Source of the DNA: Methanoregula sp. UBA247
GTDB taxonomy: Archaea > Halobacteriota > Methanomicrobia > Methanomicrobiales > Methanospirillaceae
DNA length: 64,000 bases
Direction of reading: 5' to 3'
Assembly: GCA_002495055.1 (NCBI GenBank)
Contig: DADR01000056.1
Coordinates: 28,599-92,598, forward strand
The position numbers and the translations under genes were made by a program. The notes beneath the pieces are model-generated. The model saw only the letters and a program-made list of their open reading frames with translations. It did not search any database and was not told the origin of the DNA. This document shows positions 38,701 through 47,146 of this stretch, one piece after another (position 1 is the stretch's first letter; every line of letters begins with the position of its first letter).

Positions 38701-38741
38701 AACAGGTCCGGCTCATCATCAACATAGAGAATCCTGTGCAT
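35730..38741 (-). CDS. Receiver-PAS(5-6)-histidine kinase hybrid
   Basis: About 1003 residues. The N-terminal receiver domain (ILYVDDEPDLLE; phospho-Asp in AIISDYQMPGMDG; Lys in YLQKGG) is followed by repeated PAS/PAC modules to about residue 770. The histidine box is TRHDIDNQITTLLGFLRILE (His near 796), and the HATPase part has NLMDNAVRYG and DDDGEGIP and ends KGARFEISVP. There are no membrane helices. The ATG at 38741 is chosen over one 35 codons upstream because the receiver starts there. It is a soluble archaeal sensor kinase that may itself be phosphorylated at the N-terminus; the partner is not in the window. Confidence 0.93.
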   Translation of the reverse strand: MHRILYVDDEPDLLEITKLFLEDTTDFSVDINTSAQHALHSISAQQYDAIISDYQMPGMDGIAFLKSVRSRHRDIPFILFTGRGREDIVIEAINNGADFYLQKGGDPTAQFAELAHKIRQAIAWRQAEFSLIESEKRLTDIINFLPDATFAIDRSGKVISWNRAIEEMTGVAAADILGRGEYEYAIPFYGIRRKILIDLIFEPDDIIASHYAHIFHDKGILIADTTLPRPMGRIVTLMGKASPLYNRQGEIVGAIESIRDMTELKKAEESLRESEGRFSAFMDHLPVTAFIKDEQSTNLFVNRHMEEIFGAREWIGKSVHDQFPKEAADKMIEDDRQTIRDGYRKTLENLYTKKGDLKVFETYKFRIDRENNPPLIGGFAIDITEQKEAERALNESEEKYRLVVENSHDPIYIYRDTRLLFVNTRASDLTGYTKGELLNMNLWDLIHPDDRTRLQESATRRLAGEEVAPVFTARILTKTGDVREGNFFVDRIIYRGQSAILGIFRDMAEQKRAENSLQKSEEKYRLALDATNDSIWDWNISTGTTFFSPRWYTMLGYEPGELPATYATWRSLVHPEDLVPVEQKIEDHLGRKQESYSIEYRMRTKQGNWKWIHARGKVVKRDTEGNPLLMVGTHTDIDERKRIEEALRESEEDLRTIIEQSPLSIQVLSPDGWTLKINHAFEELWGVTLEDLKDYNMLEDEQLTLLGTMPCIKQGFSGEAAAIPPVQYDTNKVLSKVPGFGGKRWVQGRIYPVRDTAGIIRNVILVHEDITDLMRVENALRQANKKLTLLTSVTRHDIDNQITTLLGFLRILEKKQPDPTLSEYFQKISTTAKRVSAMIRFTKEYERIGIHEPVWQDTRMIIRTAAKESPLGKVIVKNDLPSGTEVFADPLIVKVFYNLMDNAVRYGNKITTIRFTLQESGDDHVITCDDDGEGIPAEEKERIFSRGYGKNTGMGLFLAREILSITGITIRETGEPGKGARFEISVPKGVFRITDIQQKIITE

Positions 38742-38992
38742 GATGTAAAACCTATGGTACCCACATTGTGAAAGATGATCTATTAAAGGTAAGGTTATGT
38801 ACCCTTTCAAGCTCTTTTTATAATTTCGTGATATGTCCAATACCACAACCGCACCTCAATTGTATCCCCTTAAAACGGAAAAACTGGCGATAACCGTTTA
38901 CCCGGCTCCCTCTTATAAAAAATTCTCGTCCTTTTTTATGAAAAAATTTAACTTAAAATACTTAGAAATCCTAAAGAGCGATACACAGCTGA

Positions 38993-39009
38993 TTATCTGT
39001 ACCAGATAA
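38993..39009 (+). promoter_or_regulatory. Palindrome upstream of the vWA/PP2C/kinase operon
   Basis: TTATCTG-TAC-CAGATAA is a perfect dyad with seven-base arms, 22 bases before the first start codon. A TATA-like TTAAAATAC lies about 35 bases further upstream, so the dyad would fall at or just after the transcription start. It could be an operator or a leader hairpin. The GGTGA ribosome site follows it. Confidence 0.5.
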
Positions 39010-39031
39010 AATTTTTTTACGGTGAACCCCT

Positions 39032-39706
39032 ATGCGCGACGATATATTCCTTGACCAGCAGCCACTGGGTGCAGTAACCTTCGCAGAAAATCCTGAACCA
39101 CGATGTCCCTGTTTATTATTACTGGATACCTCAGGTTCCATGACAGGACAACCGATTAACGAATTAAATGCCGGACTGCGAGCTTTTTATGATGAGTTAC
39201 AAAATGATTCTCTCGCCATCAAACGGGTCGAAGTTGCCCTCCTTTCTTTTGGGCCGGTCAGGATTATCAGTGATTTCAATACTGCCGAATGTTTCTTTGA
39301 CCCCCAGCTGGAAGCCGTCGGGGATACACCGATGGGAGAAGCGATTAAAAAGGGCATTGAACTGATTAAAAACCGCAAGGATCAGTACCGGGCAAATGGC
39401 ATTTCTTTTTACCGTCCCTGGATTTTTTTGATTACGGATGGTGCTCCGACTGATGAATGGCAGAGTGCTGCTGCATTGATAAAACAAGGGGAAAACGCGA
39501 AATCCTTTGCATTCTTTGCTATTGGTGTCCAGAAAGCGGATATGAATATCCTTCGGCAGATATCGGTCAGGGAACCGTTAAAACTCCAGGGATTGAAATT
39601 CCGGGAATTTTTCCAGTGGCTGTCAAATTCCATGAAATCAGCCTCACGCAGCAATCCTTCAGACCGGATCCTGCTGCCTTCACCCCTTGGCTGGAGTGAG
39701 ATATGA
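39032..39706 (+). CDS. TerY-like von Willebrand factor A protein (YegL-type)
   Basis: 224 residues forming a single vWA domain. The MIDAS motif DTSGSMTG is near residue 31, with the second-loop threonine in GDTPMGEAI and the third-loop aspartate in [11 protein letters not shown]. There is no signal peptide, so it is cytoplasmic. It heads a three-gene operon with a PP2C phosphatase and a protein kinase. This arrangement is known as the TerY-P triad and as E. coli yegL-yegK-yegI. A metal-dependent scaffold role for the vWA protein is inferred. Confidence 0.92.
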   Translation: MRDDIFLDQQPLGAVTFAENPEPRCPCLLLLDTSGSMTGQPINELNAGLRAFYDELQNDSLAIKRVEVALLSFGPVRIISDFNTAECFFDPQLEAVGDTPMGEAIKKGIELIKNRKDQYRANGISFYRPWIFLITDGAPTDEWQSAAALIKQGENAKSFAFFAIGVQKADMNILRQISVREPLKLQGLKFREFFQWLSNSMKSASRSNPSDRILLPSPLGWSEI

Positions 39707-40470
39707 CATGGAAATACATTGCAGCATCCGTCACGGGAAAAGCACACAGCGATCGGAATGAAACCGGGCAGGACCGCTGCCGGTCAGAATTAGTGAGGTT
39801 GGGAAAAAAGGAATTTTTTATCGGGTTAGTTGCCGATGGAGCCGGAAGTACAACAGAAGGGGGGATTGGGGCAGAAATCGCGTGTGATACGATCTGTACC
39901 TCTATTGTGCAAACGCTGGAAAAAGAAGAAGATCTCTCTTGCATAACTGAACCCGATATCACCGGCTGGATTACCGGTGCACGTGATTCAATCGGTGCCT
40001 GTGCAAAAAAACAGGGTAAGCTGCTGGAAGATTATGCCTGTACCTGCATAGGTTCAGTTGCCGGCAGGGATCACGCACTTTTTTTCCAGATCGGGGATGG
40101 AGGAATAGTAATAAATTCTGATCATGATTATCGCACTATTTTTTGGCCGGAGCAGGGTGAATATATCAATTCGACTTCGTTTCTTTCCGACGAGGCTTAC
40201 CGGGAGCACCTGAATATCACCTTTACGGATAGTTCTTTTGATGAAATGGCTCTATTTACTGACGGACTCCAGAATCTTGTATTATCGTTCTCCCAAAAAA
40301 AAGCCCATGCAGGATTTTTTAACCCGATATTCGAATCCCTCAAAAAAGATTCGGATCATGAATTTTTCGGTTCCTCCCAGCACTTGAGCAGATTCCTTCT
40401 TCACCCTGAAATCAGTGAACGGAGCGACGATGATAAAACCCTGGTTCTTGCACTCCGTGTCCCGGATTAA
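39703..40470 (+). CDS. PP2C-family serine/threonine phosphatase (YegK-type)
   Basis: 255 residues. Metal-binding aspartates are in [14 protein letters not shown] (about residue 43), [14 protein letters not shown] and [10 protein letters not shown], and a final DDKTLVLAL completes the PP2C pattern. It overlaps the vWA gene by four bases (ATGA) and is followed after two bases by the kinase gene. It probably reverses phosphorylation by that kinase. Confidence 0.92.
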   Translation: MTWKYIAASVTGKAHSDRNETGQDRCRSELVRLGKKEFFIGLVADGAGSTTEGGIGAEIACDTICTSIVQTLEKEEDLSCITEPDITGWITGARDSIGACAKKQGKLLEDYACTCIGSVAGRDHALFFQIGDGGIVINSDHDYRTIFWPEQGEYINSTSFLSDEAYREHLNITFTDSSFDEMALFTDGLQNLVLSFSQKKAHAGFFNPIFESLKKDSDHEFFGSSQHLSRFLLHPEISERSDDDKTLVLALRVPD

Positions 40471-40472
40471 CC

Positions 40473-42431
40473 ATGCCCACCCCCTCCGCTCCCGCATACT
40501 ATGACAGTAATGGCAACCGGCTGAATCTGGGAAAAAAAATCGGGAGTGGTGGCGAGGGGGATGTATTTGATATTGTGTCAAACGGCCGCAATCTTGTTGC
40601 AAAAATATATCATAAACCGCTTGAAATCGAAAAACAGGAAAAGCTCCGGTTGATGGTCAGGGGATGTAATGCCGAGTTAAAAGGGATTGCAGCATGGCCT
40701 GCTGATACCATTTATACCGGGCAGAATGGGCCGGTCCGGGGTTTCATTATGCCAAAAATTTCCGGTTACGAACCCGTCCATAAAATCTACGGGCCATCTC
40801 ACCGGAAAGAATTATTTCCCTGTGCTGACTGGAAATTCCTTATCCGAACGGCAAAAAACCTGGCTGCTGCTTTTCATGTCCTGCATAAGTTCGGGTATAT
40901 AATCGGGGATGTCAATGAGGGAAATATTCTTGTGAACGGGGAGGCATGTGTACAATTGATCGATTGCGACTCTTTCCAGGTTCCGGCAAAAGAGTGTGTC
41001 TATTATTGTGAAGTAGGTGTAGCCCAGTTCACTCCTCCCGAAATACAGAATTTGGGAAATTTCAAAATACAGCGATCGAAAAACCATGACAATTTTGGAC
41101 TGGCAATCCTGATTTTTCAACTGTTGTTTATGGGGAGGCACCCTTATTCAGGTGTCTACGGTGGAAGGGAAGATATGCCGATCGAAAAGGCAATTGTACA
41201 ACACCGGTTCGCGTATGGAAAATTCTCCCACAAAAGATCGATCTCTCCCCCGCCAAACTCTGTCGGATTATCCCTAGTCCCTGCTGAATTAGCCGAATTA
41301 TTTGAACGGGCGTTTTCAGAAACCGGAGTTCAGCCTGGCAGTCGTCCCAGTGCAGCCAGGTGGTGGAATGTATTAGAAGGTCTTGAACACCAATTGAAAC
41401 GATGTGGACGGGAATCTGTTCATTATTATTATAAAGATCTGGAAAAATGTCCCTGGTGTTCATTTGAGGATACATCCGGGGTTTTACCGTTTTTAAGTTC
41501 AGACTCGATTACAAAAATCGATCTCACGGTTGAATGGCGGAAAGTAACGGCACTTAAGCCCCCGGGACCAGTATACCGGATCAGCCCGGAAGACTACCCT
41601 TTCCGGCCAGCCCCTCTTCCCCCGGACCTGGAGAAATCCTTCAGCCGTACAAAACTACGTTTTATGGCAGGAGCAGTTATCCTGGCAGGGGGTGGAATTT
41701 CAGGGTATCTGATACATTATTTAATTCTCATTGCAGCGTTAATCGTTGCCGAGATTCTATTCCTTCATCCAGGAAAGGAAATTGCTGAAAAGAAACGGAG
41801 GAAGAACCTGTTTGAAAATACCCGGTACAGCTGGCATTTATGGACAAAAAAATGGCATCATGAAGCGGGCGATAACGCATTCAAAATGCAACTGGACCGT
41901 TTATTAATCCTTAAAAGCAACTACGAGACTATCGAAAAAGAATATAAAAATGGCCTTGCTTCTTTACAGCATGCGACCCGGGAGTGGCAGCAAAAAAAAT
42001 TTTTAGAACACTACCCGCTCAAGGACTCCGTTTTTCGGCATATCAGGGCAGAACAGGTAGTACGGTTAACGTCGTCTGGTATCAGGACAGCTGCAGATAT
42101 CACGCGATCGAACCTGGCGGGCAGAGGTCTGTTGGACCGTGTCCAGGTTGAGGAATTAATTGCCTGGCGCAAAAACCTGGAAAAACTTTTCTTATTCGAT
42201 CCAACCAAAGGACCTGATACATCTGATGTGATGGCATTAATCCATACCTTCCAGCCAAGGTTGAAACCGGTAGAACGTGAATTGCAATTGGGAATCGACA
42301 ATCTCGTCCGGATCCACCAGGAAATTATGCGCAATCGTGTAAAGTACAAGCCACTTGTGGAAAAAAGTGCAAAAGAACTTTCTCAGGCAGAGGCAAATGT
42401 AAAAGCCATGAAAATACTGGGAATATTTTAA
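40473..42431 (+). CDS. Membrane-hairpin protein kinase with C-terminal HhH domain (YegI-type)
   Basis: 652 residues. The kinase domain covers about 15-310: glycine loop KIGSGGEGDVF, ATP lysine in VAKIYH (about 44), catalytic loop GDVNEGNIL (Asp about 146), metal-binding Asp in LIDCDSF replacing DFG. A CPWC pair is near 325, two closely spaced hydrophobic helices lie at about 395-430, then a charged coiled-coil region. A helix-hairpin-helix unit follows at about 523-570 (VVRLTSSGIRTAADITRSNL, RVQVEELIAWRKNL). E. coli YegI has a comparable kinase-plus-HhH layout. The HhH suggests nucleic-acid or protein contacts on the cytoplasmic side. Confidence 0.92.
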   Translation: MPTPSAPAYYDSNGNRLNLGKKIGSGGEGDVFDIVSNGRNLVAKIYHKPLEIEKQEKLRLMVRGCNAELKGIAAWPADTIYTGQNGPVRGFIMPKISGYEPVHKIYGPSHRKELFPCADWKFLIRTAKNLAAAFHVLHKFGYIIGDVNEGNILVNGEACVQLIDCDSFQVPAKECVYYCEVGVAQFTPPEIQNLGNFKIQRSKNHDNFGLAILIFQLLFMGRHPYSGVYGGREDMPIEKAIVQHRFAYGKFSHKRSISPPPNSVGLSLVPAELAELFERAFSETGVQPGSRPSAARWWNVLEGLEHQLKRCGRESVHYYYKDLEKCPWCSFEDTSGVLPFLSSDSITKIDLTVEWRKVTALKPPGPVYRISPEDYPFRPAPLPPDLEKSFSRTKLRFMAGAVILAGGGISGYLIHYLILIAALIVAEILFLHPGKEIAEKKRRKNLFENTRYSWHLWTKKWHHEAGDNAFKMQLDRLLILKSNYETIEKEYKNGLASLQHATREWQQKKFLEHYPLKDSVFRHIRAEQVVRLTSSGIRTAADITRSNLAGRGLLDRVQVEELIAWRKNLEKLFLFDPTKGPDTSDVMALIHTFQPRLKPVERELQLGIDNLVRIHQEIMRNRVKYKPLVEKSAKELSQAEANVKAMKILGIF

Positions 42432-42591
42432 CGAATTCCCATAACAGCATACAGTTACCTGCCCCGGGTCAGATTCTCTCTCTACCATTCCATTCCAGAC
42501 CGTAATTTCCCCCAGAAGGGTACCGGGCTTTTTTGTTCCTGCACTCCTGAAAGAAGATTTGCGAATGAGATCTATTGATTGTAAAGTCTCT
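42432..42591. other. Convergent spacer after the kinase triad
   Basis: This 160-base stretch between the kinase stop and the DUF6125 relic holds no gene. It contains a T-rich GGGCTTTTTTGTT string near 42525 that may act in termination of the triad. Confidence 0.35.
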
Positions 42592-43098
42592 TCAATAAGT
42601 CATATCAAGCGTGAATTTCCACGAACAGTACGGGGTCCCGGGCAGGGTCCCCGGGGGGCATGACAGGCATGTGGTCATGATCCTGGCATCAATAGTGCGC
42701 GCAAAAACGGGGAATTCGACCATGCCGACTGACCTGCAGGGGAACTGTGCCATCCCTTTTCTCGTCCGGGCTGCCTGTTCCCGGCAGGTCTTTATGGTAA
42801 CGATGAGGATGTTTTGGTCCCTACGCACGATCTCCATCTCGTTGAGGACGGAAACAAGCCGGTTTTAAAAGCGATCTCCAGTGCATCCAGCCCGCCTTTT
42901 TCCGGCAGGACAAGCCGCTCCATTATCCGCAGGGCTTCAAAATCACGGCAAACTGCTCCCAGACCTGCCTGTCCAGGGCAAGGGCAGCATCCATGCCGTA
43001 TACTTGCTCAACGGCCTGGAACCAGAGGCCATCCATGGCAATCCAGTTCTTCGCTGCGTCAGTGAGCTCATCTTTGCAGTCACCCAGCTGTGATGCCA
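42592..43098 (-). pseudogene. DUF6125-family protein, two frameshifts
   Basis: Three reading frames together give one DUF6125-like protein. From ATG 43098: MASQLGDCKDELTDAAKNW and GLWFQAVEQVYGMDAALALD. After a shift near 42938-42946: FEALRIMERLVLPEKGGLDA. After a second shift near 42848-42855: VLNEMEIVRRDQNILIV, CREQAARTRKGMAQFPC, ARTIDARIMTTCLSCPP and the end YCSWKFTL. The order and the conserved cysteines match the family. Two shifts argue for decay, although sequencing error is possible. It lies 53 bases behind the DUF362 gene in the same direction. Confidence 0.72.
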
Positions 43099-43151
43099 TG
43101 AATAGATGCTGGAAAGTAAACGTGCAAAAAGGTGCCGGTTTGTGTCAGGAG

Positions 43152-44066
43152 TTACATGTCCGCATCAAGCTGCACCTGGATCCTGCCTGCGACAGACTCA
43201 GCGGTCTTATCGAGCGGGAAAAGCCGTATATCTTCGGCAGATGAAACACCGACTCCCAATTGCGCAGCATGGGCGATTTGCTCCTGGTCAAAGATCCTGC
43301 CCTCCATCACATCATGCATGGTCCCGTACGAGCGGAGCAGGGCAACTCCCACCGCATCGATAGCGACCCGGTCAGTACCGGCAATGATCACTTCCGGGTG
43401 AATGAGCTTACCTCTATCCGGACCCCCCGTCGTGAACCCTTCCGTCGCATCCATCACGATAAGGTCAGTACGGTAGAATTTGTTGATTTCTGCAATCATC
43501 AGCCGCTGGTGAGGCGAGCTGTGCAGTTCACCCATGAAATCATAATTGACCCCCGGGACCCGTTTTGCGATGAGACCGACAGAATTTTTTAACGACATTG
43601 TAAAATGCCCGCCAAACCGGTGTGTCTTGAGACAGCAGGTCTGAACTACGCTGTCAGCCCGGGCGAAAACACCCGCGATAAAAAAGCCGCGGGACCAGTG
43701 CAGCCCGGGAGCCTGGATCTCTCTCCAGCCGGTACGGTCAAGTTCATCAAGAACGGCAACGGAAAACCCCCGATCCTGTGCAAGCGCAATCACTCCCCGG
43801 TCTTCCAGCACACTGCGGGTATTTCCCATGCCACTGCGTTCGGCAAGAACGAGTTTTTTGGGTTTTTCTGCAAGAATTGCAGTACAGAGTGCATCCAGCG
43901 TGTCTATATGGGTAGATGCAGGATGCGGATCTGCACTGTTGTAATTTGCCTTGAGTGCGATCTCAGACCCGGAAAAAACCGACGTGTCCATATCCTTCAG
44001 AACACGCTGCACACCAATGGTGCGATCCGATGCGCCGGCAATGAATATCTCTGCAATCCCTCCCAT
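43152..44066 (-). CDS. DUF362 domain protein
   Basis: 304 residues with the DUF362 core: ALKANYNSADPHPASTHID, LAERSGMG, TCCLKTHRFGGHFTMSLKN (conserved KTH..G..T.S.KN), LIVMDATEGFTTGGPDRG and VAIDAVGVALLRSYG. The family is widespread in anaerobes, often with ferredoxin domains, but none is present here. The ribosome site GAGGGATATCC precedes ATG 44066. The enzymatic role is unknown. Confidence 0.9.
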   Translation of the reverse strand: MGGIAEIFIAGASDRTIGVQRVLKDMDTSVFSGSEIALKANYNSADPHPASTHIDTLDALCTAILAEKPKKLVLAERSGMGNTRSVLEDRGVIALAQDRGFSVAVLDELDRTGWREIQAPGLHWSRGFFIAGVFARADSVVQTCCLKTHRFGGHFTMSLKNSVGLIAKRVPGVNYDFMGELHSSPHQRLMIAEINKFYRTDLIVMDATEGFTTGGPDRGKLIHPEVIIAGTDRVAIDAVGVALLRSYGTMHDVMEGRIFDQEQIAHAAQLGVGVSSAEDIRLFPLDKTAESVAGRIQVQLDADM

Positions 44067-44187
44067 GGATATCCCTCATGTATCGGTACCCTCATCGGAA
44101 TATGAAATTTTGCCCTTCACGATACCCGCCATTAAAACCCCACGGCCCACTGACGGACAGAGCTATACAACCCGTATACCTCTCCTG

Positions 44188-44958
44188 CTACATCCGTTTT
44201 CTTTCTTTTTCTATCCGGTCCACTGCACTCTCACAGTAACCTCTGTCGATCTCGATGCCGATACCTTTCCGGTTGCATTGCAATGCAGCAACAAGCGTTG
44301 AACCACTTCCCATGAACGGGTCAAGGACTGTGTCCCCGACAAAAGAAAAAAGTTTTATGCACCGGAGCGGCAGTTCGACCGGAAATGGTGCGGGATGACC
44401 GGATTTCTTCCTCCGCTCACCGTTAAACGTCCACAATCCGTTTGTCCAGTCCATGAACTCCTTCCGGCTTATATCAGATTCTTGTGACCCGCTTGTCTTC
44501 TTCCATGATTTTTTGTAGAGAATTACAACAAGTTCTACCGGGGCAATCACGTACGGTGCTGATGCACTTATCCAGGATCCCCACGCTGTCCGGCGCGAGA
44601 TATTCCCCTCATTCCAGATAATTGTCGAATGATAAGCAAAGCCGATTTTTTTTGCTATTGTGGTAAGATCTGCCCCGATACTCTGCTGGCCTCCCTTGTT
44701 TTTGTCAAGCGGGATATTGAGGCAGAACCGCCCATCATCCTTAAGCCAGGTCAGGCAGCGTTTCATCCACCGCCGGGAAAAATCCTGGTAATCTTCATAG
44801 GTCAACTGGTCATTATGGGAATTATACTGAATATCCACGTTGTAAGGCGGGGATGTGACAATCAGGTCGATACTTCCACCTGTGATGTTTTTCGTTGTAA
44901 AAATATTCCCGTTGATAATGCGAGCCTGCCCGTTATCAAAAAAGAAGCCTTTTTCCAC
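44188..44958 (-). CDS. Site-specific DNA methyltransferase, beta-type (N4/N6 amino)
   Basis: 256 residues. Motif IV TSPPYN is near residue 35 and motif I DPFMGSGST near 220, the permuted beta-class order. DWTNGLWTFNGERRKKSGHP lies between them. The motif fits N4-cytosine or N6-adenine methylation; target and base cannot be read from sequence. No restriction enzyme gene is adjacent, so it appears to be an orphan. Length and order resemble small DpnA-type enzymes. Confidence 0.9.
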   Translation of the reverse strand: MEKGFFFDNGQARIINGNIFTTKNITGGSIDLIVTSPPYNVDIQYNSHNDQLTYEDYQDFSRRWMKRCLTWLKDDGRFCLNIPLDKNKGGQQSIGADLTTIAKKIGFAYHSTIIWNEGNISRRTAWGSWISASAPYVIAPVELVVILYKKSWKKTSGSQESDISRKEFMDWTNGLWTFNGERRKKSGHPAPFPVELPLRCIKLFSFVGDTVLDPFMGSGSTLVAALQCNRKGIGIEIDRGYCESAVDRIEKERKRM

Positions 44959-45080
44959 GCCGCACCTTTCTGTACATCGTTGGTATTCTTTACTAAAGTA
45001 TTACGCTGGAAGGAAAAAGCAGATCGTGGAGGCTTCACAAGTTCGGCTTAACGAATTTTTTAAAAATGTGAATCCCGAAG

Positions 45081-45863
45081 TTAAGGTATCTGGTCTGCAG
45101 CTTTCATCTGAGCCTGAAGGTTCATCTGGTACCCTTCAACGGTGGCACGGAATTGCTGTTTTAGCAGCTTTAATCCGCTGTTTATTGACAATAGCACCTC
45201 TTCATGGTTCTGGAGAAGTGCTTGTTCCAGCTCAGTATGTTGTGCATCGATCTGCGCTGAAAGATTCCGGGGATAGGAGACATCCAGGCCATTGACGTTG
45301 AGATCCTCAAGAATTGCAGTTCGCCGTTCTGCACTCTGGTTAAAAACGGTAAACCGTGTTGTCTGGCTGGCAAGCCATGAAGAATACTTAATGTTATTGA
45401 AGGATTCTTCAACCGGATGCATGACCGCTTCTGCACTTGCCCGCATGTCCGCTATACTGCCATTAAACACCGCCAGTTGTATATTGGTCTCATCGGCAAA
45501 CAGTATACTCTGGCGTCGCATCTCTTCCCGGGCTTCGGTAATCTCCCCGACCGTGCGCATAACGGGCACTGGAAATGCGGCTGTCAGGTAATCTTCCTGT
45601 ATTTCTCGCAGACTGGCCGTTCCGGTTCCGTTGCTTATCCGGTCGATGTAGGTGATCACACCGTCCATCCGTGCCTGCTGGGTCTTTCCAACATAAGCAA
45701 TATGCATCCTGAGGGGGGAGATGAGCTCAGCGCTGTCCTTGATGACATAATCCACGCTGCCGGACTGTCCCGTATTGAGGGTTACTGCACTGGTCAAATG
45801 AACAAAAAGTGTACACATGAGAAGAATAATCAACCCCGTCATGAGAATTCCCGGCGTGTTCAT
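45081..45863 (-). CDS. Secreted or membrane-anchored helical protein
   Basis: 260 residues. A hydrophobic N-terminal segment (about 5-26, ending HLTSAVTLN) is a signal peptide or anchor. The rest is rich in helix formers with a coiled-coil pattern near 205-255 (TELEQALLQNHEEVLLSINS). There are no catalytic motifs. It resembles external sensor helices but has no second membrane segment. The family is not recognised. Confidence 0.72.
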   Translation of the reverse strand: MNTPGILMTGLIILLMCTLFVHLTSAVTLNTGQSGSVDYVIKDSAELISPLRMHIAYVGKTQQARMDGVITYIDRISNGTGTASLREIQEDYLTAAFPVPVMRTVGEITEAREEMRRQSILFADETNIQLAVFNGSIADMRASAEAVMHPVEESFNNIKYSSWLASQTTRFTVFNQSAERRTAILEDLNVNGLDVSYPRNLSAQIDAQHTELEQALLQNHEEVLLSINSGLKLLKQQFRATVEGYQMNLQAQMKAADQIP

Positions 45864-46212
45864 GAACGTTACCTCGCGGCATAATGGACTATTACTGGTG
45901 GATGGATCACTGGTTTTACTGATTGGACATCGTGGTAAATAATATTGCGAGGATATATGAGGTTATTTTTCATCACCTGATGATGCATCGATCGAACCTC
46001 CTGGTTCATGAAATCGGTTTTGTACATGATGCATTCCGTTTTGTGGCAATCCCCAACCGTTTGAGGCATGTATTCACCGGCAGAACGGGGGCTTCTGGTG
46101 TATGCCCGTCTGGTACCAGGAGCGGTAACATCGGGCTGCTTGTCCACGCGGCGAAAAAACGGACAGTGTAAATTTAATGTACTTGGAAAAATGTTGAATT
46201 TGTCAAAAAAAT
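45864..46212. other. 349-base spacer without supported gene
   Basis: This stretch lies upstream of the secreted helical protein and downstream of frhB. Open frames on both strands (45869-46147 minus, 45923-46171 plus) lack family resemblance. The promoter of the secreted-protein gene should be near 45870-45960, where AT-rich strings occur. Confidence 0.5.
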
Positions 46213-47136
46213 TTAGATGTATGGGTTGCGGAGTGCCTTGCCCACACCAAAAGTTGCACGCTCTTCCAGCGTCTTTTTGTTCTTTGAAATCTTCTCGTTC
46301 GCAAGCTTGCTCACGAGTTCAAGACCTGGCTTGACCTTCTCGATTGGCTGGGTCTCAAAACATCCTGCTGCCATTGCCTTGCCCCAGACCGAGTCTCCGA
46401 TCTTGGACCTGACAAAAACGGTGCTCCATCCGTCGGGGCTGCCAACGGAACCGGTGGAGATATCTCCGAGGTTTGCAACATAGTCAAGGCAGACGTGGCA
46501 GCCGGGCTGCTCATACTTGTGGGTCACCTTGAGTGGCAGCTGGACGACCTGTCCGCGCTTGCCGTAGACCCAGAACTTGCCCTTGCCGATCTCCATCTTC
46601 CTGACAGAATCCATGGACATTGCCGCGTGGTCTTCCACGAGCTGGAGGATACTCTGGTACGGGAAGTTCTCCATGCAGAAGATACCAACTGCAAGAGCGA
46701 TCTTGTCCCCGACGTCTCTCAAACCGATCGGATATAACTGCCCCTTTCGGATTGCCTGCATCTGGCATGGAGTGCCGACGATACCGACCTTGTCCAGGCC
46801 AAAACTGCGGGTCGCTTCCTTGATTAAGGAAACATTTGGGCTTATATTGTACTTGGTGCCTCGAGATTCCATCAATTCTGCCTTTGTTGTTATGATGGCA
46901 GGGATGGGTCTGAACGGCTCCTTGGTGTCATCAGCATAACACGCCATGCACTTTTCCGGATACTTTTTGTAAAAGTCTTTGGAAACTGCGACAATTGCAC
47001 CTTCAATTATACCCTCATCGAGTGCAAATCCGAACAGCTGGGTGACGATACCCCCATCCTGTGATGCCTTGAGGATCTCCTTATCGGTGCTCCGTGCTGA
47101 GACGCATGATTTGTAAATTCCGAGTTCTGCTCCCAT
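46213..47136 (-). CDS. frhB: Coenzyme F420 hydrogenase subunit beta
   Basis: About 307 residues. This is the F420-binding flavoprotein subunit with one 4Fe-4S cluster, which passes electrons from the FrhAG core to F420. Typical blocks are SQDGGIVTQLFGFALDEG, GTPCQMQAIRKGQ, GIFCMENFPY and GCHVCLDYVANLGDISTGSV. ATG 47136 has an excellent GAGGTGAT ribosome site; a GTG at 47145 is also in frame. It ends the frhADGB operon. Confidence 0.95.
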   Translation of the reverse strand: MGAELGIYKSCVSARSTDKEILKASQDGGIVTQLFGFALDEGIIEGAIVAVSKDFYKKYPEKCMACYADDTKEPFRPIPAIITTKAELMESRGTKYNISPNVSLIKEATRSFGLDKVGIVGTPCQMQAIRKGQLYPIGLRDVGDKIALAVGIFCMENFPYQSILQLVEDHAAMSMDSVRKMEIGKGKFWVYGKRGQVVQLPLKVTHKYEQPGCHVCLDYVANLGDISTGSVGSPDGWSTVFVRSKIGDSVWGKAMAAGCFETQPIEKVKPGLELVSKLANEKISKNKKTLEERATFGVGKALRNPYI

Positions 47137-47146
47137 TTCAATCACC

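Noticed and set aside
42611..43401. Plus-strand frames over the DUF6125 and DUF362 region
   Set aside because: The minus strand carries the recognisable protein families, and the plus-strand frames have no resemblance to proteins.
45869..46147. Minus-strand frame of 92 codons upstream of the secreted helical protein
   Set aside because: Composition is unlike a folded protein, and it covers the place where the promoter of the downstream gene should lie.
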